A stretch of DNA of 64,000 bases from Iris pallida. Its lineage: Eukaryota > Streptophyta > Magnoliopsida > Asparagales > Iridaceae. Made by a program: the position numbers and the translations under genes. The stretch is from the NCBI GenBank assembly GCA_029216955.1, contig JANAVB010004172.1:1-64000 (forward strand), written 5' to 3'. Positions 26,628-38,545 of this stretch are shown piece by piece (position 1 is the first letter of the stretch; each line of letters opens with the position of its first letter). The notes below the pieces were generated by a model, which had not been told where the DNA came from, searched no databases, and saw nothing but the letters and a program-made list of their open reading frames with translations.

Positions 26628-27265
26628 GTTAACTTGTACGTATGTACATTTTATTTACATGTACCACAGTACATTGTATATCTATTGACCGATCACGTAC
26701 CTGCTACAGTTTTAAACATTACATATACATCTGTCTCTATGACATATGTGTCCTTGCCATGATAGATTGTGTGATGCCATGTTTCCAGTTATTTCCTCTT
26801 ATGTTCATTTCCATGTTTCATATGCTAGTTTGCTAGATTCAGTACTTGCTCCCGTCCTGACAGGATAACGTTGTAGGTGTCCTTACTAAGGAGGAGTTAC
26901 TCTGCGACTCATATTATGGAGATACTGCCGAGGACCCGACTTTGCCATATGAGGATGTTCTTGCGGGGAGACTCGTCTAGTTTGCATAGCTGTTTGGGAT
27001 ATTTAGTGTAGTCATGTATTAGGCTACATATTTTGTAACTGGACATGTATCCAGTTTTATATTTCAGATCACTTGTACTTTGGACTTATTTCTATATATG
27101 AGACGACTTTTGCGTTTGGAACATTTATGACTTTTATTCACTTATAGAACTGTTAGCACATTTAGTCTTATCATGTTGTCTTTAGAACAGCTTACTACGT
27201 TTATCTCAAACGTAGGCTGGGCATGACTCGGCCTGGCCCAACAATTTGGGTAGCGGGTCGTGACA
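26628..27265 (+). repeat. Right part of a second LTR family
   Basis: It ends in GCGGGTCGTGACA, a typical Del-type LTR terminus. The left part is missing because the opposite-facing LTR lies there. No coding sequence is seen. Confidence 0.5.
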
Positions 27266-27292
27266 GCGCACATTGTACTTCGCGCGTACACA

Positions 27293-27368
27293 TCTTGGAC
27301 GGTTGTTGCGCGAGTGTCTGTGCGTCTACACATGTTGCTCTGATTGTACAGTGTACAGATTTTATGGA
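27293..27368. repeat. Isolated copy of an about 85-bp minisatellite unit
   Basis: It reads GGTTGTTGCGCGAGTGTCTG...TACACATGTTGCTCTGATTG. The same unit recurs three times at 29308-29550. The copy ends where an LTR-type terminus starts. Confidence 0.7.
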
Positions 27369-28430
27369 TCACTTGTCACGACCCGCACCCATTTTTTTTA
27401 ACGGATACAAGACGTGTCCAAGCCAGCCTACGCCGCAGTGTCGGTGGTAGAACGCTGTCACGGCCATGAAGATCAAAATCACAAATAATGCTCATTCACA
27501 TAATTAATTTAACTTACAATATTTACAAGTTTTACATTTGTAGAAAAATATAAACTTGTACAAATAAATGAATAACTACAACTCAACTATCTAGCTAGTC
27601 TCTAGGCTTTTGTCTGCAATATTCCCGTCACTCCCCAAGCTAAGTGAATCCGCGGCTAACCTGAAAATGTTGGTTTCCAGTCAGGAATGAAACGAGCACA
27701 ATTTACTGAATGCAATTTCAAATAAAGAAAATGACTACAAAACAAAGGTTAGACATCAATCATGAGTTTTGAAAATAAACAGTAAATACGAAAAACCAAT
27801 AGCAAATAATAGACACAAAACACTTTTCCCAACCGTTAGAAGTACCGTTGATATGTGATCAGTCTGGGCCACTACACCGCACGGTCTACGATGTCTACTT
27901 GCAGAAAATAAGCACTGTCTACGATGTCTACTTGCAGAAAATAAGCACTGTCTACAATGTCTACTTGCAGAAAATAAGCACTGTCTACGATGTCTACTGC
28001 AGAAAATAAGCACTGTCTACAATGTCTACTTACAAAAAATAAGCACTGTCTACGATGTCTACTGCAGAAAATAAGCACTGTCTACAATGTCTACTGCATG
28101 AAAATAAACACTGTCTACGGTCGGATCACACATCCTTGGTACTTCTCATTCCCGACTCAACAATTTATAATAGAAAATAATCACATAACCAATGGCCAAT
28201 CAATGAAATATAGTGAAAATCAATATCGAAATGCAGATAATAAACTGTACTCGCCTGTGTTTGTTGGAGTCGACGTGCGCGACACGAAATATGTACGTTG
28301 CTATGCTCCACAAGATGGTCCCAAACGATGGTACAGACAGTTCCATGGAATCCAGAATAATCCAAATAGTCTAGTTTGGTATATAGAAGCCCAAGATCAA
28401 AGTCTGGCACGATAATCGAGTCAAGAAATG
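27369..28430. repeat. LTR-like sequence starting TGTCACGACCCGC
   Basis: The first 13 bases are the exact inverse of the terminus at 27253-27265, so this is an end of the same LTR type. Its orientation cannot be decided. It contains a 33-bp tandem array and no gene. The other end is not recognised. Confidence 0.45.
27884..28120. repeat. 33-bp tandem repeat, seven copies
   Basis: The unit GTCTACGATGTCTACTTGCA plus GAAAATAAGCACT is repeated seven times. Copies alternate between GATG and AATG variants and some lack one base. It is contiguous, without spacers. Confidence 0.9.
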
Positions 28431-29148
28431 AAAATGACTATATTAGTCGCGATCAGGTTTATTAACCTAAGGTGAAAAGTAAATAATACATATAATTATT
28501 AGTTAAGAGACATTGTCAAGAATTATCCATTTAACTACCAAAAGTAATATTTTTACTTTTAGAAGCATTTATATAAAAAAAACCCTTTTTTTAGAATATT
28601 ACCATATATAAAGGTTCAATCGAAATACATAAGGTTATATGTAAAAATACTTATAAATTCTTTTATAAAACTCAAATACAATCAATCTTACAGTCCCACA
28701 CTAATTAAGCCCTTATATTAATATCCAATATATACCTTTATATAATACTAAACCTGGATATTGTGGATATAAATATACGTATAAAAATACTTTGTATGAA
28801 AATACGTATAGAATAATATTTTCATGAAAATTATTTATGAATACATATAGGTTGTCGTGGACATAGTATGTATACAAGGACATATAGGCTGCATATACGA
28901 TAATAAATATATATCATTTATGTGAATATAAACTAGTTGTATGTTTGCTTACATATATAAAGCAACAAAAGCATACCCATATAAAATATAAATCATTTAA
29001 GAAATTTTCATATGTATACACATAATATTTCCTATATATATATATATATATATATATAAACCACTGTGCTTACATATTTGTATGTAGCTACAAATGAACA
29101 TAACAACATAACATTAGTGGTAATATATACATCAATTTAATATACAGG

Positions 29149-29179
<31 letters not shown>

Positions 29180-29290
29180 AGCTGTAGTTTTTCTCCTCAT
29201 GCATGCCAAGCTAGTATTGTTATGCGACAGTAAAAATCAAAGAGATGGGGATAGTGAAGTAATTACCCAACTTGAAGAGGACCATGGCGC
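28431..29290. other. AT-rich DNA, no gene recognised
   Basis: It contains two (TA)n tracts near 29035 and 29152. No supported ORF or RNA gene. Confidence 0.5.
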
Positions 29291-29307
29291 GTGCGTTCTT
29301 GGCCGAC

Positions 29308-29550
29308 TCCGGTTGTTGCGCGAGTGTCTGTGCGTCTACACATGTTGCTCTGATTGTACAGTGTACAGATTTTGCGGATCACTACAACAAAAATAGTTGT
29401 TGCACGAGTGTCTGTGCGAGTGTACGGATTTTGTGGATCACCACACATGTTGCTCTGATTATACAGAGTGTACGGATCTTGGACGGTTGTTGCGCGAGTG
29501 TCTATGCGTCTACACATGTTGCTCTGATTGTACAGAGTGTACGATTTTTT
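29308..29550. repeat. About 85-bp minisatellite, three units
   Basis: Three units of GTTGTTGCRCGAGTGTCTRTGCG...TGTTGCTCTGATT. They start near 29310, 29396 and 29485, and the second is rearranged. An unlinked unit lies at 27293. Confidence 0.75.
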
Positions 29551-29889
29551 CCCATCAAAAAAAGAGTTTTCTTGACGATTCTACATCTGTCATGTAGGCC
29601 AAAGTCAAGAAAAAATTTCTTTTATTTTTTTACAGCTTCTGGTTTTGTTTTCTTGACGGTTTTAAATCGTCAAGAAAATATAACAAAAAAACCATCAAGG
29701 TAAATAAAAACTTTTTTTTGACTCTGACCTAGATAATGGGTAATGACCGTCAAGGAAAATCATTTCTTGACAGAAAAAAAAATGTCAAGAAAACTCTCTC
29801 TTGATGTTTAAAAACTGTCAAAATTGATGTTTTGCAGCAGAATTCAGATTTTTTTTTTTATCTTTAGAATTCAGATATTTGTTATAGTG
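29380..29889 (+). mobile_element. CACTA-like non-autonomous element (candidate)
   Basis: The left end is CACTACAACAAAAATAG and the inverse right end CACTATAACAAATATC. Inside are several TTTTCTTGACGG/CCGTCAAGAAAA subterminal repeats in both orientations, the usual CACTA architecture. The three bases beside each end (GAT, AAA) do not match, so no target duplication supports it. Confidence 0.4.
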
Positions 29890-30222
29890 AAACGACATAT
29901 TTTATAGGGCTGCATGCCTCACCACTACCACTAGGTTAGGGCTTATGTGTGTGTGTCCTTCAGTAGCATACTTCTATTTGACAATTATCCATATTTTGGA
30001 CCTCTTGGGTGAGCCACGATTTAAATCAAGGGGAGATTGTGCTACTATCTATATAAATCCTTAAAATTGTTATGTTAATTAAACTTCAATAGCAAAAAAA
30101 TATACTACAATTCAAACAAAAAATGAGAAGAAAAAAAAAGAAAAAAATTTCGAAGTGTTAGAAAAAAAAAATTGTACATATTCAAAATATATGGAAATAA
30201 ATAACAAAGATGTGGCTCAAAC

Positions 30223-30545
30223 CACTACAAGAAAAAAGTATTTTCTTGACGGTTTTTTTTCCGTTAATAAATGGTTTTCTTGACGGTTTTGGATTCGTCA
30301 ACTAGGCTAGAGTTAAGAAAAGTCTTCATTTTTTTTTACGGTTTCTGGATTCGTTTTTCTTGACGGTTTTAAACCGCCAACTAAAAAATATTTCTTGATT
30401 GTTTTTAGCCATCAAGAAAATATTTTAAAAACCGTCAATATAGATGAAAACTTTTGTTGACTCCGGACTAGATGACCGGTATTAACCGTCAAGAAAACTA
30501 TTTTTTAACTCATAAAAACCGTCAAGAGAAGCCAAATTTTGTATA
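30223..30545 (+). mobile_element. CACTA-like terminus with subterminal repeats
   Basis: It starts CACTACAAGAAAAAAG, a classic CACTA (En/Spm-type) terminal sequence. Repeated CTTGACGGTTTT and AACCGTCAAGAAAA words follow. The interior is homologous to 29560-29820. The opposite terminus was not found. A weaker set of CGTCAAGAAA words at 33895-33945 may be the other subterminal region. Confidence 0.5.
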
Positions 30546-30594
30546 ATAAAAATATTATTTATAACTATATATTATATATCGAACACGCATATCA

Positions 30595-32801
30595 ACTAGT
30601 GTCATGGCACACGCTCGCGTGTGCAACCCGTTTTATAAATATTATACAAATATTAAAACTATTTTATGTAACAAAAATAATATACAACCAAATTTATTAA
30701 AAATATTTTTTTCGATATATTTTTTTATGTTAGAAATATTTATACCATCTTATTTAATATTTTAAATATGTTGATTTTAATGATACGTAATATTTTCCTA
30801 ATTCATCACATCTTTATTAAGAAAAACTTTTGCTCTTAGCTTTCAGATGTTTGTCATCTATAGTCATAGACGGTGTGCCTTTCTACAACTAACTTTTTGA
30901 AAGAAAAAAAATAGATTAACATCTTGAGGTCATAAAAGTAAACTAAATATGGTAATTTAATTACATTTAGAATTTAAATTCTAATAAATGAATCTAATTT
31001 ATAATTTAAATCTAATTTTAATTCTAATGTAATCTAGTTAGATTCATAACTTAAATTCAATTCAATCTAATCTATATTTTAAATCTAGTCAAAATTTTAA
31101 TTTTTAATATAATATAGTTAGATTCAATATAATATAATATATAATTTAAAGGCTTATCAAATTTCAAAATTAATTTGTTGTATATCACCTTCTCTTTAAA
31201 TCAATGCCACGATAATTAATAATTTTGGCATTTATTATTATAATATAATGTCATTTATTTATACAATTACATACAAAATTAATAATTCTCATGACAATCC
31301 TTCTTATTGAAATCAAGAAATAAAATAACCATGGCACAATTACTTAAAAAGAAAGAATTATACGAAATCCTAATAGTACCTTCCGATGGCATTCGTTGTG
31401 TTGCATGCAACATCCAGAGCATCAGTTCTCTCACGAATCCATGTGGTTCATCACCTCCGTAGCATTGGTGATAAACATGTTACATAAATATCTGTGTAGT
31501 AGCGATTTGAAATTATGAAGCTTCGCAGTGTGGCAACACCGAATCTCTATGTGTTACAGGATGGTGAGTGCATGAAGGGGAGATTACACGATTTTAGATA
31601 GTAGGTCAGTTCTAGAGAGTGGTTGTTTAAATTACATTATTATCTATACATAATTATCATTTTAGATAAGAAAGTATATGGCCAAAATAATTGATCATAC
31701 CCCTCCTATTTGAATTATATAATAGTATAGATGTAGCAAATAAAACATCCAACCAATCTTATTCAATCTGCTTAGAATTATTGGCGCTTCAACCAATATT
31801 ATTCAATATGCTTATAAACTATTGGCACTTAAGAAAAAGAAAATTTTGTCACACTATTTTATAACTTAAATTTGGTAATTTATACTTTATTTATTATTAG
31901 TTTTTCTTGTGTCTCCTGCACACAATATTTTTAATGACATACAATAATGATCTTACCATTTTTTATTCTTTTTGTCTTTTTCCCGTCAAGGATTATTCTG
32001 TTTTTATTATGTAGTTATTGTTTTATTATATAGTTGCATTATTTTTCAAATAGATGGACTACAAAATTATAGGTAAAATAGTATCGTCAAAATTTAGTTA
32101 ACAAAATAGCATACTTTAGTGTCATGTCCTCATTATACTTAGTTTAAATTAATAGATCTTCTAGTGGCACGCATCACATAATTAAGTTAGATAAAAGTAA
32201 TCTAGTTTAACTTAATCTTCTAATTCAAAACTAATATAATTTAAGATTTGATCAAATATTTAAAATTTAGTCTATTATTTCAAATTTAAAAGTCAATCTA
32301 TCAACTAACTTTTATCTTTAATATATTTTCAAATTTAAGTTAATCTAATTTAAAATTTGACATATTATTTAGAATTAATATACTATTTAAAATATGTTAT
32401 GGATGAATATTTTTGCTATGTTTAAAATTTATAACTTAAAATTTAATTTAAACACAATCCAGTTAAGTTAAAATTTAATTTATTGGTAATTTAAGTTAGT
32501 CTACTTCCATATAATCTATCAAAAATTTAATCTCATTTAAAATTAAAGATATTCTAGTTTAGTTAAAATTTAATATATTGGTAATTATAATATTCTAAAT
32601 TTGAATGCAACTTTAAAAAAAATCAAAAAAATCATGTAAGTAATATTCTAAATTTGAATGCAATTTTAAACATCTATGTATCAATATTTTTAACAAAATA
32701 AAAAAATGTATCACACATGCATTATGTGTGCATATTTTATAAAATTTGTCATCGAAATACAAAATGGGTTGCACACGCAACGTGTGTGCCCGACCGCTAG
32801 T
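30595..32801. mobile_element. 2.2 kb segment bounded by inverted Helitron-type 3' ends
   Basis: Left end: ACTAG, then a GCACACGC-TC-GCGTGTGC hairpin (30607-30624), then AACCCGTTTT. Right end: AAAATGGGTT, a GCACACG...CGTGTGTGC hairpin (32771-32789), then CTAGT at 32797-32801. Read outward, each looks like a Helitron 3' terminus (hairpin plus CTAG about 8-11 bases later), and they match as inverted repeats over about 40 bp. The interior is AT-rich without an ORF for Rep/helicase. Confidence 0.55.
31660..31735. repeat. Dispersed AT-rich module, copy 1
   Basis: It contains TTATATAATAGTATAGAT after a TACATTATTATC-type block. A similar module is at 33455-33560. Confidence 0.4.
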
Positions 32802-33357
32802 CTTAATGTAGTCAAAAATTTAATCCAATTTAAAAGTTAATATAATTCAAATTTTAATTCAATTAAGAAACTTGGTAATTTAATCTACCATTTTAATCTA
32901 ATAGAATTAAAATATAATCTATCAAAATACATTTGATCATATGACTACACTAAACATAAAATTTTGATATGGAAGACATGATAGATTTTTTATGCACATT
33001 TAATATATAAGATAAAGTGCCTAAGAGATTGTCAAATACTTACCAACTTTCTTACTCATAAGTTTGCAATAGTGGAGAAGCAAAAATACATGATACAAAA
33101 AAAAGATACTATTGATTTTTTTTTTTTTAAACTTGTCATCGAGAACCGGAGATATTAATAAAAGATGATATATATAAATAATGGTAAATAATTTATACTC
33201 TATAGAAAAATTAATAAAAGCAAAAGAAAGAGATACAAACCAATCCGAAGTCAACATGAGATGTTTTGAGAACTTTATTTCTTTTTCTATTTCCTTTGAT
33301 TATGCAAAGCACATAACAGAAAAAAAAAAATAGTTACTTATGAAAAAAAAGATTAAA

Positions 33358-33360
<3 letters not shown>
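32802..33360. other. AT-rich DNA, no gene recognised
   Basis: Repeated TTTAATTTAA-type words, no supported ORF. Confidence 0.4.

Positions 33361-33396
<36 letters not shown>
33361..33396. repeat. (GA)n microsatellite
   Basis: About 36 bp of GA. Confidence 0.95.
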
Positions 33397-33399
<3 letters not shown>

Positions 33400-33454
33400 T
33401 TACCTAAGAGATGAGGAGGTTACAATTAGTTATAAACTCAATTTAGTGGAGGAT

Positions 33455-33560
33455 GTAAATGACATTATTATCCCTATATAAATAATTATTTAAGCAAAGA
33501 TGTATATAATCTAAATACCCTTGGTATTTGGATTATATAATAGTATAGATATAATCCAGA
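33455..33560. repeat. Dispersed AT-rich module, copy 2
   Basis: It shares a GACATTATTATC-like start and TTATATAATAGTATAGAT with 31660-31735. Confidence 0.4.
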
Positions 33561-34555
33561 AGATCATATACATTAAAGAACTATAATACACAATTTTTAT
33601 ATCAACAAACGTGTTCGTACACCATAAACATCCAACACATCCAACCACAAACATCCAACCAAAGTATATGATTTTCGTACAACATCTTAAACATTCAAAT
33701 CCTATATTTATACAAATTAAACAAAAATATGTAGCGAACCCGGAGCACATCCCTCCCATCAAAGTACAACCTTCACTTTCCATGTAATTCCTAAGAGAAC
33801 AAAAGAAATAGATTTAATCATTATGTGTACATGATTGTACAAACTGATATCAACTGAGAAAAAAAGTTTAAAAAAAAAAACTTAGCATATATCGTCAAGA
33901 AATAAACCATCAAGAAACATTATTTTTCTTGAAGTAAACTCATACTCTCTCATTTATAAAAGCTCAATGTACTAGTGCTAAAACAAAGTTTACTATTTGT
34001 ATATTAGGAGGTCAAACTAATATATTATTAGAAACTACAAAAAATTTCTATACCCTCTATGAATCCGCCCCCTGATTCTGGTGCCATACACCTCAAAGGA
34101 AAAAAAAAAAAAAATACTATGTTATCTACATTACATTTGTGCCACCTTAGCAGAATAGTAGCTTTGACGAACCACCTTCAACAACTAAACTGAGCCCCAA
34201 CAAATCCCACAACAACTTTTTACCTACACGAGCAACTGGCAAGGGACTGATTTTTTTTAGTGAGAGAAGCATGTGATTGCCAATTTGTTCGACACTTGAC
34301 ATTGTGTTATGTGAGTCTAATTTATTGATCGATTGGTAGACCAGGCATAAACAAAAAATATACAGAGCAGACATGCAGTTTGATGGTTCTATTTCAACAA
34401 AAAAATATACAGCTCAACAAAAATATACAGAGCGCATCAGTATCTGATATATTGGTTCTGTTTCAAGTATTACTTCTCATATTAGTACAACAAAGGGTGT
34501 TGAACATCTTTGTACTAGCTTGATGTACATTAGCAACAAGCAATTTGATGCAAGA
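33561..34555. other. AT-rich DNA, no gene recognised
   Basis: Short ORFs only; none has family features. Confidence 0.4.
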
Positions 34556-34559
34556 TTTG

Positions 34560-35010
34560 AAGTATTGGTATCGGAATCGGTATTGGACCATTCCTATGAG
34601 TATTGGGATCGGCGGTATATAGGAGGTTTCGGATCGGAGTATTAGAATTTTGGTATCGAAAATCAAATAATTATTAATAAATTATTAATATTTTAGAAAA
34701 TATATTTTATACATTTAGGCGTAATTTTAATATTTTCAGTTTTGTTTCTTAGTAGTTTTGAAATTGAATGAATTCGTAGTCATCCTTACTGATTGATTTA
34801 CATACGAAAGATAAGTTTTCTTCTTTTACATGCTTCTATAACCTTTCTATACTTTTACACCCTTCTTGGTTGGTCTTTTTCGTTCAATTTTCTTTGCCAA
34901 ATTGACCGAAAAAGAGACCCCAATGTCGATATCGGTCAGTATCGGGTATCGGTTGGTATCGGATCGGGACATGCCCAACCGTATCAGTATATACCATGTC
35001 CCGTTTTTCG
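34560..35010 (+). repeat. Dispersed repeat rich in GGTATCGG, copy 1
   Basis: About 450 bp aligning with 56895-57315: GGTATCGG-rich ends around a middle that shares TTGAAATTGAATGAA, CTTTTACACCC and GCCAAATTGAC. Both copies face the same way. No ORF is conserved. Confidence 0.7.
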
Positions 35011-36804
35011 TAGAATCGATAGTTGTCCCCCGGGTGTGATGTCGTGCGAGCATAAGTTGCAGTCGCACAAGGCAGTTTCATAAGGTTATCCGAAACGTAA
35101 CAACTAATAGAGTGCGCAGAGAATTTGAACACTTGTATAGAAGAAATTTTTTACTTTATTGATAATGAACATCATATTACAGACTTGATTACAAAAGGTG
35201 CTGCACGGACTTACAACTTGACGCAGAACGAACGGTGATGAGATAGTCGTTCCATACATTATATCTCCCCTTTTTATACAACTGAAACATTCAAAACACT
35301 GCTATCGAGGGGAGTCGAGCCATATTCTTTGGACTGATGCAGAGTTTTCAAAAGGATTGAAACAAGCCTTCGGAACACGAACGAGGCTTCAAAACACACG
35401 AACGTCTCCTTATTAGATGGCACGCCCTTCCTGGTTCGGAATATTTGAGAAGAGCGAGGATCAGTACATTGTCGTGTACTAGTGGATGGCTAATTAAATA
35501 CGACGCTCTCATTTGGTTCAATAAGTTATGTGATACATATTATATATTTAATGATCTTTTTAGCCATCCTAATGAATTGCATGTAAGCATTTAATAGGCA
35601 TCACAACATAAACTACGCCTGAACTTACTCACAACAGCGCATGCCATTGCAACGTGAGACTTACCATGTTCTTCCCTGTCAATTTTTATCATTTACTAGC
35701 ATAGTGTGTGTAAATATATATGTGAAGGTCACTGACACCACAAGTCATCCCGAACTATAGCTTGGTTTAGACGGCGACCCTTTGCTCCCGAATAATTCAT
35801 GCTAGTATCCAGCACAACTATCATGTTCCTCCTAGGTCGAATAGATCACGTGGCCCCGGGTTGCCGTTCGAGAAAACTATACCTTGTGCACAAGTTGTCC
35901 ATGACTGTGTGAGACTAAACTAGTTACTCAAGCATAGTCTAACATAAGAACTTAACAATTTTTATTGTATTCCATCTTGTCGTGACAACATTTACTCAAT
36001 GAATCAATCTTTTGCTTAACATAGTTCTATAGTAGGAATAACATAACAAGCAGGTAGCAGCATTATAGCATAGCAATTTTATTGTGAGTGTACGTGAGAA
36101 ATCGTGCAACAGTTCATTGGAAATAAACATTCATATTCTTGCATCTTCAACTAACATTTTATCGATTGATTTAGAAAACAAGAGGGTCAAGGGGGAGAAG
36201 GGTCCAGCCACTCACCTTGATTTGATTTGAGGCGAGGGAAAGAACATATGTTGCGCTAGACGGCGGCTACGTGATCACCTAAAATCGCATAAGCAACGGA
36301 TCAGTACTCTACCATTCTCTACTGAGTTCGATATGAAATGCGAAGTTCGAGGAACGCAAGCAATGAAAATATATCAAAAATATTCACAAAAATACATTCA
36401 TAAAACCAAAGCCAAAGAAGCAAGTGTAGCATGAAAAACAGAGCAACGGGAGGTCTCTTCCGACTCAGCCGCATAGTCTTTCCTCGAAACGCAACCCGCT
36501 GAATATGGAATTTGATTTCGAATAAGCCGATCCATAACGAGAAAATGGTCTTGATTCAATCGGTTCCGACCAATCGATAGCGACAATGTTTCTTAACCAC
36601 GCTCCTCGCGTCCCAAATGAGGAACGTGTCACGATGTTGGGACGGAGCAATACAGTATCGGCCGTATCAGATCGGTATCGACTGACGGCCAATACTGCAA
36701 ACTCTGATTGATGATTCTGTTATGAGAAAACGAGATGTGGTGACTAAGAACGAAATAAATAAACTAAAGGGCAACGATACTACCGTCCATGGTTCAATCT
36801 GTGT
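35011..36804. other. Unassigned stretch, possibly decayed LTR material
   Basis: The minus strand has an AATAAAG-type poly(A) signal near 35155, and 36600-36705 has GTATCGGCC/GGTATCGAC words. No protein domain is recognisable in the short minus-strand ORFs at 36398-36692. Confidence 0.35.
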
Positions 36805-36957
36805 CCCGTTTGGTTCACTATAATGTAATCGTAATCACAATATAATCAAATAAAAAAATTCATTTGATTACATCACGATTACCTTTACATTACAAATTTA
36901 TTTATTTTTATTTGATAACATTACGATTATAATTACATTACAGTGAACGAAACAGGG
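36805..36957. mobile_element. MITE with about 25 bp terminal inverted repeats
   Basis: The left end is CCCGTTTGGTTCACTATAAT and the inverted right end CCTGTTTCGTTCACTGTAAT. About 150 bp, AT-rich centre, foldback structure. No clear target duplication. Confidence 0.7.
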
Positions 36958-37152
36958 TCCTACTCTGACTGTCCACTCGAGTAAACTCCCTAATACCATT
37001 TGATTTTGTACGCATTCAAATTGTATAAGGGCTCCAATAGTCAACCTCTGTGATATAATCAAAATATCCATCCAGAAGTGATGTAATCTAGAATTATTTT
37101 TTTGGGCTCCAATATAGATAGGAAATTGTGGCTCAGAGAAATGTTGCTCTAA

Positions 37153-38542
37153 CACTTATGTTTGGGAACATAGGAGGGGAGGGAGAGGAATATTTGAGAG
37201 GAAGGAAAATTGAGGGAGAGGAAAGTTAACTTTACCTCTTCTTGTTTGGATGACCAAAAAATGGGGAGAGGAAAAGTGAAAAATTAACTTTTATTTGTTT
37301 GTGGGAGATAGATAAAATTATTGATTTGTCCTTAACTTTTTCATGATTTTTAAAATAATCAATTGATAGGAGTTAAACTCATCGGTAAGTTTTATTTATA
37401 TAACGTGAGTTGTAGATTAACTAATCCAGTAATATATATGAAGTTAACTAATAAATAAATCTATATGATACCTCATACACACAAAAATTCGTATATTTAT
37501 GATTTTCTTTTGCTAGAGATATCTCAAAAATCATAAATATATATTTATGAGGTGTCTACAACTCACGTTTATGATTTTTTTAAGATTAACTATATAAGTG
37601 AGTTGTAGATTTTTTTTTTTTAAGATTAACTATATGTACATGAGTTGTAGATTAACTATACATGTGAGTAGTAGATTTTTTTAATATTAACTATATACGT
37701 GAGTTGTAGATTAACTAGATTTTTTTAAGATTAGCTATATATGTTTATATTTATATATTTATTATTAGAGATAATACAGTAATGTATGAAATTTAACTAA
37801 TAAATAAATCAAAATACAAAATCTTACATTTGAATTAAGATTTAAATAATAAAATATTATCTTTAAAATAATAATCTTTATATCAATTAAACTCCTACGA
37901 TATTTATTTATTATTTTTGAGATGTCTTATACGTGAGTTGTAGATAAAATCAATATTTGCTTAAGATTTAAAAATTGACTTTTTTTTGTTTATATTATGT
38001 TCTTATTTTTAGAGATAATACAGCATTTTATATGAATTTAAACTGTAAATAAATCAAAATACAAAGTCTTATATTCGATTTAAGATTTAAATGATATGAA
38101 ATATTATCTTTAAAATAATCAAATTAATAGACTCATATTTAATTTGATTACCTGATATAAAAGGGATAAGATAGTTTGATTACCTGATATGTAGCAATCA
38201 CAACCTATAATAATTTTGTGATATGTAAGCTGATAGGAGAGAAATATATATACTACCCGAAGAAAAAAATAAGAAAAAAGAATAGGAACGGACAACCTAG
38301 AAAAAGAAAGAGAATTGATTGAGGGGTAATTGGGTAAATATTACCCAATTCCCTCAAGCACCTACATTTTCCTCCCGATTTTGGGAGGAAATTTTTTTGG
38401 TGGGGCCTACCAAAATTTTCCCTTCAGATTTCCCTCCTCCTATTTCTTTTCCCCCTTTCCAAACAACTTATTTCTAATTTTCCCTCCACTTTCCCCTCAA
38501 ATTTTCCCCTCCCTCTATTTCTCCTCCTTCCCAAACGTAGTG
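37153..38542. mobile_element. 1.39 kb TIR element with TAA target duplication
   Basis: The left end CACTTATGTTTGGGAA and inverted right end CACTACGTTTGGGAA are each flanked by TAA (37150-37152 and 38543-38545). The purine-rich left arm (GGAGGGGAGGGAGAGG) mirrors the pyrimidine-rich right arm. No transposase. The 3-bp duplication and CACTA-like end fit a CACTA-type or PIF-type non-autonomous element. Confidence 0.65.
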
Positions 38543-38545
38543 TAA

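Noticed and set aside
27884..28120. CRISPR-like regular repeats
   Set aside because: Contiguous tandem units without unique spacers, in a plant genome.
27990..28415. 141-codon plus-strand ORF
   Set aside because: Starts inside the 33-bp tandem array and has no recognisable domain.
29380..29889. Confident call of a complete CACTA element
   Set aside because: The three-base flanks (GAT and AAA) do not match, so it is kept only as a candidate.
34793..35083. Plus- and minus-strand ORFs around 34800-35130
   Set aside because: They lie in the GGTATCGG repeat and are not conserved in its second copy at 56895.
36398..36692. Minus-strand ORFs as a gene
   Set aside because: No family features, overlapping frames, and adjacency to repeat words.
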